In this document: positions 1 through 10,300 of the stretch, in pieces | How the letters are laid out: each line of letters begins with the position of its first letter | How positions within the stretch are numbered: position 1 is the first letter of the stretch | Source: Lutjanus erythropterus | Lineage: Eukaryota > Chordata > Actinopteri > Lutjaniformes > Lutjanidae | Direction: 5' to 3' | Length of the DNA: 64,000 nucleotides | Assembly (NCBI GenBank): GCA_020091685.1 | Contig: CM034606.1 | Span: 13,129,695 to 13,193,694, forward strand | Program-made: the position numbers and the translations under genes | The notes under the pieces: model-generated | Seen by the model: only the letters and a program-made list of their open reading frames with translations | Database searches by the model: none | Told to the model about the DNA's origin: nothing

Positions 1-99
1 AAGAAAAAATAAAGTTAAAAAAGGGCAGAGTGAGAAAACATCAATGTTTAGGAAAAGTAAAATCAGTTATGTGTGGTGTGTATCCAAAAACAGATTTAT

Positions 100-430
100 T
101 ATTTATTTCTAGAGGTGTAACAATTTCAATTTTAAATCAAAAACTGATTGAAATGCGCTTTCAGTATCAAGAATAAAACTTAAAGGCAGAATCTGTGTAA
201 ACACAACACTTCAAAGATGGCACAGTGTAGCTTATCGGCCGTTATATCACACTTGATACCGTACACAGGAAGAATTTGAAAATGTCAGGGCACAAAATCT
301 GTTTATCTTTACAAATCAAAACTTGATTGCCTAACAACGGCGGAGCTGTTAGTGTGAAATAAAAAAATTAAAAGCAAAAAATCGAATCAGAACCTTACAG
401 TCGAAAGGTGTATCAATTTGCAGATCTTCT
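100..430. repeat. Interspersed repeat, copy A
   Basis: Shares ordered blocks with 28690-29020: an AAAGGCAGAAT block, CACAGTGTAGCTTA, GGCCGTTAT, CTTTACAAATCAA and ACTTGAT, in the same order and spacing. This is a diverged dispersed repeat of unassigned superfamily, downstream of the last placed pik3ap1 exon. The rest of 430-1280 shows nothing I can name. Confidence 0.6.
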
Positions 431-1288
431 ACCATCTATTTTACTCAGCATGTGCTCATTTAATTGTCCCATTCTTTTAAATCTGGGTCTTAGGGGGTTT
501 CCAGTGTGTAAAGTATGTCCTGGCAGCTGTTATGATGCCTACCACGACAACCACAAATTCATCGTTTGAAATTTGGGGTACTTGTACTTGTTTTTCACCT
601 AACAGACATAGCTGAGGTGGTAATGGTCATGTCATCCTTATCCAGTTACCCATAAATTGCAGGACTTTTATCCACAAAGGGTGGACATTTTGCTGTCCCA
701 TATTCAATACAGGAATGTGCCAGTCTCTTTTAGGCATTTCTAGCACAAATTAGCATTAAATAAACCCATTCTATATAGTCTTGATTGTGTCCAGTAGTAA
801 CTGTGTATTTGCCTGCCACACACACCACAGTTTTGATCACAGTTTGACAAGTTACTTCTGAGAAGCCATTGAGCAATCGTGCCAAGCTTCAAAGATTTCA
901 CAACAAAGAAAAACATGGCTCTTGCAGTTTGAGTCTTTTGACAATTTAATTCTAAAAGTAGTTCTGTACATGCAGGTATTTTAGGAACTGAAGAACTGAA
1001 GTAGCCACTGACTGAAGAACAAAACTGAACACCAGACACTTTGTCTACCTCTCGGTTTCACATGTCACATGTTTCACATTTTATGTCACGCTTGTTACAG
1101 GTGCAGAGGACAGGGTCGGACGTGCAGAGCCACAAGAGAAAGTGAAGGTTTAGTTTCATGTATAGACCCTAATGCAGCAATAAAAGCAGCATGGAGCATC
1201 TAACTGTAAAATGTATGTAAAAGGAAGTAAGTCTGTGTGACCGTGAGCGCTGAAATGGCAAATGCTCTTTTTGTTAATTCAGGCTCAC

Positions 1289-1359
1289 CTCAAAGTCGGG
1301 CTCCGTCCCGCTGCTGTAGCTAAAGGTGCTGTGAGTGCTGAGTCTGTTGCTCTCAGTAC
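1289..1359 (-). CDS. pik3ap1: pik3ap1 exon 15: Ser/Thr-rich tail
   Basis: The 71-nt exon encodes TESNRLSTHSTFSYSSGTEP then DFE, matching human NRSSTRSLLSVSSGMEGD. It follows a pyrimidine-rich acceptor and ends at GAG before GTGAGC. If this donor is not used the frame stops four codons later (VSLN, stop at 1274-1276). Human continues for about 60 proline-rich residues, so I favour splicing to an exon left of the window. Confidence 0.85.
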
Positions 1360-4300
1360 CTGGTGTGAAGAAAAGATGGGAAAGAAAACACGTGACTTTC
1401 TCTGAGGTTAGTGCTTGTGGTGAAAAATGCCGTAAGACCACTTCACCAAATGTGGATAAAAATAGCTTTTTGAGTCTCACAACAAAGGCACTTCAGTTGT
1501 ACAACATGTCTGCAGGGAGAGGTATGAATGATCAGAGAACAGACAGAGGAAATGTGAGACTCATGAGGCTGTCAGTAGATTCTTCAAACCCTGTCAGCTT
1601 CTGATATTTGTATGCATACATCTGATATATTTTTTAAATTATTTTTTAAAACATCATACAAAGTACAGATAATTAAAATGACATTCCTTCATAAAACATG
1701 CAAACTGCCTAAAATTCACACTGAAAAACACTAAAATGTCCATTCTACTGAAAACAACATTAACATAAAAGGTGTCCTGAAAAAAACCCGAAAGAACAAT
1801 GTAACTCAAACATATGAAGACTGTTAAGAATTAATGAAGTCTCTAAGTCTCTGATAAGAGGCTGTCAGATTTTATCAAAACTCTGCCTTTAGCAAAAAAC
1901 CCTAATTTGTCAAACCATATTTAGACTGTGGGAAAATTCTATGTCTTTTAGAGCAAGACATTTTTTTGCTAAACTGCAAGAGAGGAATTGTTGTTATGTC
2001 TTTCTATAAACCCTCAGTGAACTCAATGTTTGAATTTCCACCATTGGCCAATGTAAGTGTTTCAGGGAAATTTTACAATTTAAGGGCAAAGAGCTGTAAG
2101 CAGCTTGACTCACTGGAGAGTTCTCACAAAGTCTGTTGTGTAATTTTGTCGATGAATAATTGGCTCCATGAATGACGTTAATCTGTGACAATGCTAGAAT
2201 AAACAGAACAAGAGTGGATCTCCTCAAGAATGCCCAAAGCTCCTCAGAAATTTGTTTCACCCGATCTTTTCCCCATTTGTTCTTATTTGCATTCAGAGGG
2301 CGAGTGTTAACTGACTGAAATACATCACAAAAAGAGGGTACCCGTCATAGCGGGACTTGTTTGTAACATACTGATTTGTCCTTTTGATTAGCAGGAATTT
2401 CAAAACATGTAATTCTAGGAACTCAGGTACACGTCAGCAACAGTACAAAAATCAAAGTCCGAGTATTGTAAGGAAACACTATCAACCCAGTACGGGGGTA
2501 ATGATGGATTTCAAGAAATTCAGAGAAGGAATGGTCAAGTTCTCAGCTGGTAGTCAACTTTAAAATAGTAATATGTAGCCACTGCACACGTGAAATGAGT
2601 ACAGCAGGCCAAATAGCGAATAAGAACTATCGACTGTGTATTAAATAAGTTGTAATCCTGTTTAACATAAAACTAAACCAACTCAACCTAAACTGAATTT
2701 ATACAAAAATTAAAAACAAAATAAAAATAGAAACTACTGAAAAATACGAAACTATAAATAGTCTGGTTCTGTGCTGTTGGAGTGTGAAACAAAGTTCAAA
2801 GATGTGAGAGAAGAAATCCAAAATGCTCATGTCTGTCTCAGATAATGAGGTAGCCACCATTATGATGACTATTAAATTGTTTCCAAACGTAGACAAAGGC
2901 TTTGGGTTCTGGCAGCCAAAGGGGTGCAGGCTGAGGACACAGAAATAAGTAAGTAGTATGTTATTTTGTATGAAGTCGGAGGAAATGTATTTATTGACAA
3001 ACATCCCTCTAGTTGCTATATGAAAAAAAAACATTCTTGAGTTAAGTCCACTCTGTCCACCACTTAATCTAGTTTTGGATTATTCCACTGGATTTAACTT
3101 CAAGCATTTTACCTCCTGCTATCCAAGTTGCACCCAGTTGGTTACATGAAAAAAAGTAAGCTTTTTTATGAGAAGTCAACAGCTACGAATATTGGTCCTT
3201 CCAATATCACGGCAGCCTCCAAGTGCCACTATGTGAGTATTATTTTTTTTTTCTCCTGCAAATTTTCTGAGTTACTTTAGCCACAACTTGAAGATGATCA
3301 GAAGTGGGATTCAGGGAGCTCCAAGTCACAAAGTACAGCCGCTACAGTAGTCCCTCCTTCCTTTTTTAGCGCAGACCAGAAACACACATAAAATAAGTAG
3401 GAATAAGGTCAAAAAGGAGGACTGATATAATCTCACAAAGTTTTATATTTCAATGTCAGTGTCTTCACTGCTCCAAAACAAACCCATGTTGCTGCTGCAT
3501 CTGCATCTGGAAGACTGTTGCTAACTTTGGTTGATGCTTGACAGTATTTACTGTGACTTTTTCAAAGTGCTGTGATCAAACCCTGTCATTAACAGGAACT
3601 TTCTCTGCCCACCTGTCTGGGTCATGTGGAGGCAGCAACTCAAACAACATGCAGGTGCAGACACCACTGACAGTTCACCAGTCCATCACAAAGCAGCAAG
3701 TCAGTGTTTTGCAAGTCATAAGTAAGTCTTTGCACAAGTCTTAAGCCAAGACTGACAAGCCCCAAGTCCAGTCCCAAGTCCTAAACTTTGAGTTTTGAGT
3801 CCTAAACAAGTTATAATGCGCTCACAACAGAGCCACAGCTTACCCTTCTATGTGCATGTTTAAATATAGAATGAAGTTGGAAGTTGTTGTATCTCTGTCT
3901 GCAATTTTTGACCAGTGCATTTAGCAAACTACACACAATCAAAATTATCTTGGGTATCTTTCTTTCTTTCAACTGGAGCTCAGTAACATTACATCAGTTC
4001 ACCGTTCTCTCCTGGTACTTGACTGGATGGTATCGGATTGGTTCAAACAAAATGGATCTGGGAAATTAAGTGTCAACCTGCTGAGTGTGAATATCGTTAA
4101 TATTTGTTGATTCTGGAAACTAATTGATTCGTGGCACTCTTTTTAAAGCTACTTCAAGGAACTTTGATATTTTGAAGCGGTAGTGTTTCCACCGTGACAA
4201 CCAGAAAAGATAACATCAAAAATAAAATTACCTTTTAACTAGCTCACGTTCTACTAACCGTAATTCTCTCTGGGACAATGTAAACACAGGGCCGCTTCAC

Positions 4301-7300
4301 CTGATTCCACAGAGAATGCAACCCAGTGGAACTCATTAAGGACAACTATAATGAAATAGTGAATCTTCTCGCAGATGGTCTCATTAACTTATGTAGGTCA
4401 TATAGAGGCATCACTGATGAACTGAGACGTTTTCATAACTGGTAAAAACTCCTCGTTGTAATAGCTATAAAAAAAAATACTATTTAATCTTTGAGGGTGC
4501 GGGAAGGTTTCAGGTATTTTCAAGTCAAAAGGCTCAAGTCCAAGTAAAGTCACCAGTCACATTGGTGTTAAAGTTCAAGTTGAGCTGCAAATCTTTTTTA
4601 AAGTCATCAAATTTGTGACTCTGACTCCAGTCCAAATCATGTGAGCTGAGAGCCCACAGTTTAGTCGATATTGTCAGTTCTAACCATAAACAAACAAACA
4701 AAAGTATTCGAACTTACTGGACGTACTGGAGGTGCTACCGGTCTTCCAGCTGCCTCTCTGGATAACCTGAGCCACTGGAGGGGGAAGGGGAGCCGCCATT
4801 CTGGGTGTCGACTCATACACAGCACACTCTAATGTCACACTGGAGCCCCAGTACAAGTTCCTCTGCAGTGGAGCGCTTATCTCATAATCTAACAGGGGAG
4901 AGACCACATTAAATATTAGCATTTTGCAGAAAAACAGGATGTGATTTTCCAAACAATAAACTGTCAAATTATTGTACCAAGCTCTTTTCCTGTCTTCTGT
5001 CTCTCTTTGTGACGCCTGGTGATGCTGTCTCGTAATTTCTTCAGATTTTCCTGCAGAAGAAGAAAATGGCACACGACACACATTAGATCCATTCCTTGAC
5101 CACTTATCAGCGCCTGGCATAAAGCCATAAAGTGTGTCTGGTTAATCTACCTGCTGATAGCGTATGGAATTGGACCTCCGCTCATGGTCAAACTGCCAGG
5201 CCTTGAACTCTTGGACTGCCTCATCCACAGTAATTTCCCCCACTTTCACCCTCTCCTGCAGAGATATGAGCTGTCTCTGTCCAGGTGTCTTCATCCCAGC
5301 ATAGGGGTCATACACAGGAGAGGGGGGGTCTGCCACAGGCCGAGCTGGATGGGTGGAAAAGGTTGTGATTCAATGAAAATAGAAGATCTATCAGACTTTG
5401 TGAAATTTTCCACTCTCTGTTATTTCCTGCCAATGGTAAACATAAGAACTTTTTTGGGGGAAATCAGTAACAAGAAAAAACAATCAAGCTGATACGGAGG
5501 CAGACCTAGGCTCATTGGTTCAGTTAAACTCCAATAAGCAGCGTCAAAGAAGCACTGTTGTGACTAGAATTGCTGTAACTAAATGGTAAAATGTCAGCAG
5601 ACTCATTAACTAGGCCACCAAAATAACTACAGTTAACCTACACTGAAGTTTGATCTTAGAACCACAGCCGTGTAATTCCCCGAACTGAAACATTTGTGGT
5701 AATAACATGACATCTCATCTCATCTCACATCACTCACATCTCATCTCCTACATTAGTCATTCCACAAATACAAAAGGTGAACCTCATTTTAATCATTTTT
5801 TTTTAAAATGTATGCAAATCATCAAAATGGTCTTTCAGGGGCAAAATTTTGAAAACTTTTGGTTTTCCTGGTGTGCAACATAAACTGATCATAATCTTAG
5901 ATTATTGTTTGTACTCACACAGTGTCATAGGTGGCAAAAGAACAGGATGATGCCTTTTTGCAAATTAAAAAACAAGTTTGCATGATATCACCAAAATGTT
6001 CACAAAAATCTGACGAAAAATGTGGCAACATTTTTTTTTATACCAATTTTATTCTATATTTTTGGCGTAGAAAATCTGCACAGGATGTAACTCAGTGTTT
6101 TATCTGTATATTAAGTGGATTATTGCTGTACTCTATTACTGTAGTTTACTTAAGTTTTTTATTGTGTCGGACTGCCAGCATGCATACAGAGACAACTTTT
6201 TTCAGCTTCTGAAGGGGTGCATGCCAGAAAAAGTTTGGGAAACACTGAGTGAGTTCATTGCTGGTGTTTAATTAAGACTAGTGTATTGTGAATATTTTTT
6301 CTCAGTCAGTAAGGCCTACTTTTTCACACGCTTGTCAACTGGAGACAAGTGTAAAAATGCTTGAACCACGAGCCAGAAAGTGGTTGCTGGTCACAGAGGG
6401 CCTTGCGTCTCACAGTATTAATGTCACAAAGTTCGCAACCATCATGTATTGGGTGATGGGACGGAGTCAGCATTTTAAAGATTGTATTTTGCACACACAC
6501 TCTTTCAAGTGATATACAAACACACTGCACTCAAGCAAAAGTAAATGTAACACTGGTGTCGTTGGGATATCATAGATAACATTTACTATATTGAGCATCA
6601 ACTCAAGCTTTTGTGAAGCAACAACTTTCAGTGCAGTGAAGTGTAGTTGAACACAAGGAATGAGATTATTAACAATTTTATAATGTAAGTGAGACAAAAC
6701 AGACCTGAAAACATACAAATTATCAATCTTATTTTCAATTTAAACTATTCTTTACCTGCAGGATATCCCATGTCCATCATTGTATTTCCATCAGATGGAC
6801 CTTTATCTGAAAATACTGTAAGAAAAAAAAAGAGAAAAGATCTTTTATCTATTTTTGCCTGCAGAGCAGTTTTATGAAATCTGTTGTGTAAAGAGAAGAT
6901 TTTGGGGGAAGAAAAAATGAAGGCTCAATACCCCTCAAGATCATGGGCTTTTCAGGCTCAGACTCTGTCTCAGGTCTGGGCATGGGGGCTGGAGGACGGT
7001 TCAGGATTGCTGTGTTATAGGTACTGTTTGCATCCACAGTGTCATAGATATCCTCTGGGAAGAGGTTGTATGGATCCTCTTCTTCTTCAATTTGATCTAA
7101 GTCATTATGACCATCTTTTTCTGCTTCATCACTTTTAGGGTACTCGTTGTTGTCCTGGTTTACACTTTCATGTGGTTTTGCTGAAACACAAAATGTAACC
7201 ACATTACAAATGTTGCTATTTACAGTGAAGTAATTACTCTGAGAGGTATTCAAATGCATACCTTGGAAGAACTTCCTAAGCATAGCTTCCTCAGGGTTCT

Positions 7301-10300
7301 CATCTACAGCACTCATTACCTCATCTACGAAAAAAACAAAAAAAAAGGATAATCAGCAACAGTTTAGCCAGCAGTTTTGTAATCTTCATAATTTTTAGGA
7401 CCAACAAATAAAATCATATTGATCTTACAGAGGTCTTCTGCACATTCAGGGTTAATCTCCACCATTGACTCATATATGTCCTCAGAGCAACCAGAGTACT
7501 TCATCATGATATCTTGAGAGGTATTTGACATCATCTCATACACATCTGCATTCTCCTCTTTGTTGATGGAATCCTCAATGTGACACTTGAGCAAGTCTGC
7601 TGTCTCCTAGATTTGTTTGAACACAAGACACAGATCGACACTGACTAAGAGATGCAAGAAACTGACTGTCAGCAGAAGACATCCAACACACTGTTGGATA
7701 GCGCATAAAAATAAGAAAAAGCTTTTATCACTGGACTTACAACAAATTCATCCATGAACTGTCTGAGATCATGGAAGCCGCTCTTCTCTGCCAATGTGTT
7801 TGGGTAGTCTCCATATTTGTTCATCACACTGTAAGCCTGCAGAGCCCCAGGACACTGCAGGAGAATGGTGGTCAGCTTCTTCAAGCCATACTTAGCAGCA
7901 AAATGGAGCAGCGTGGGAAGCTCCTCATTACGCTGATCTGAAGGACAAAAACCAAGCATTCAGGTGACTGGATGTTGATTCCTAAAAGCTGTTTTTACTC
8001 TGTGGGGTTTCATCGTAATAGATCAAACAGGACTTGCAGAGGTGCTTTCAAGTATGGTCTTCTAATAAAAACTGCAAGAACAGAGGATTTCCAACTTTAG
8101 GAAATTATTTGGGGAATGCTCTGGCAACCACTAGAACAAGAAATGTGTACTCTACTCACATGCCGCCATATTGTCTTCTTCAATCTGTCTGATTCCAAAC
8201 AGCTGAAGACTAGTTGCAGGCATCCTGGATTTTAATGAGTCAGTTAGCATGTTGTCCAGTGATTCTGTTGCATTGGAGGTCAAGTTGAAGGCCTGAAAGT
8301 ACAAAATGATTTGCATAACCTGGAGACACAACACACAACAACAACTGTTTCCAACAGGACATAATGTCTCACCTGGCAGATGAAGTTAACAGGATCAGTT
8401 GCATTTTCAAGACACCGACTGACTTCTCCCATTTTGGTATAATATGTAACAGGCCTCAGGCTGACACAGGATTGGTCAGTGTACATAGTGAGCGATACCA
8501 CTCCAGCAGGCATATCTAGATGTGGAAAAAAAAAACAGTGATTTATTTCAGATTTAAGTTTTCAAGATCTTGCTGTCAACACTGTAAAATCAGATTAAAA
8601 ACACATGATTTCTTGGAGATACTTGCCAGGTGCAGTAACACTTATAGTGTATTCATTCTCCACAGTACATGGGACCCTTTTTGCAGCTACATTTTCAGAC
8701 GAAAACTCCACCTCTGGTACAGAATGATCGTCTACTTTGTGTGTGAAAATGATAAAAAGCGTCTCGCATTCCTTAAAGAGGGGAAAGCAGAATTAATATT
8801 ACTTCTTAGTATTCTCAAATAGGACATTACTAGTTTATATCTATAAAACAGGAATTGGGGTAAAATATTTTATTGATACCATTTCAAACTAGCAGAGAAT
8901 GTAAATGCTAAATATTTCAGCACTTAATTATCTATACTAATACTGTTTATACTAATATTGCTTTTGACTTTTTTATTACACAATTACCCTGCATCTTACC
9001 CCGCACAGAACTCTGTTTGGTTGAACGGTGAGACAGGTGAGTTGTGTGGGTGTCCTAATTTCCTCGATTGCTGAATTCCCTGTGCTCACTGGTTCTTCAT
9101 CCTCCAGGACGGTTTCTTTTTGCTCTTCTGGCACCACTTCCTCTTTTTCTTCAGTGGTGGGATTTTCAGTTGAAGAGGCTTCTGTGTTGTGCAACTCCGC
9201 TGCTGCTGTAGCAGCTTTGCTCTCAAGTTCAGCCACCACATTTCTGCCTTTAAAAAAAACAAGAAATCATCATCATTTACTTCTATGGCCACATATACTC
9301 TACATAGCCTAAAGATGATTTTATGTCACCTTCAATTATGCAGCAAGAGGTATGGGCTCAATTCGTGCACAATAAATAATTTTTATCACTCGCCTCTGCA
9401 GATAGTTTTGGTTTTATATGCTGAAGTTTGAGGTATCCACCTCTGAAACTTTGTAAAGATATTTTTAGGGACTTTTCATATTTATTGTACAGTATGAGAG
9501 TACAGAGGAAGACAGGAAATAAGGGGAGAGAGATGGTGGTATGATATGCAAAAAGGTCCCCGGCAGTAATCTAGGCTGCAACGTTGTGGTGTATGTGGTA
9601 TGTGCTGTAACCATTTGGTTACCAAAGCACTTGTTCTCTGAAACTTCTGCCAGGTGAGTAAAATTTAATTTGTGTTGGTCAAAACATTTGATAATCCACA
9701 GACCTCAGTTCCAGTTATCACAGGGACTATTCTTTCAGCAAAAAACAGGCGGAATGAAACTGCTGGTTTTGTGGATTAACCTTGTTTTGTGGATCAAAGT
9801 TTCTGGTCAAATTCTGATGACCATACAAGGGTTGGGTATCTGCACTCAATATCTTTAAGGTATCGACTGAAATAAGCCGGTTACAAGTTGTATCGAACCT
9901 CAAATGATACCTGCATTGAATCCTTTTGGTACCCAGATCTAGAGAGATAGAGTTCAATATCACAAAACTTAACCCCATAAATCCAAAACAGTCTGCTTAT
10001 CATGATACCATTACAGGTACATGAGATGTGAACTGACCTTATAATTGATTATGATCTTAGGGCCCCTGAGCAGCTTATCTGAATTTTTAATAGTTGGAAA
10101 GTGCTTCAGAAATATACTTATAGACCTTTTTAACGGCAGCCATATTGATATGAAATAGTAGGGTAAACTCAGGTGTTACTAATGACACTAATTAAGATAC
10201 TGTTCCATTTAGTGAAGTGGGGCTTTTCCAATGGGCCAACATGCACAATAGCAGCACCCTAACTCTGTTTGTCCTGAATGAAATGGAACCTTAGTTAGAA

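Noticed and set aside
4680-5120. 146-codon minus-strand frame
   Set aside because: It reads through an intron and uses the wrong frame for exon 13; only the exon 14 part is real pik3ap1 sequence.
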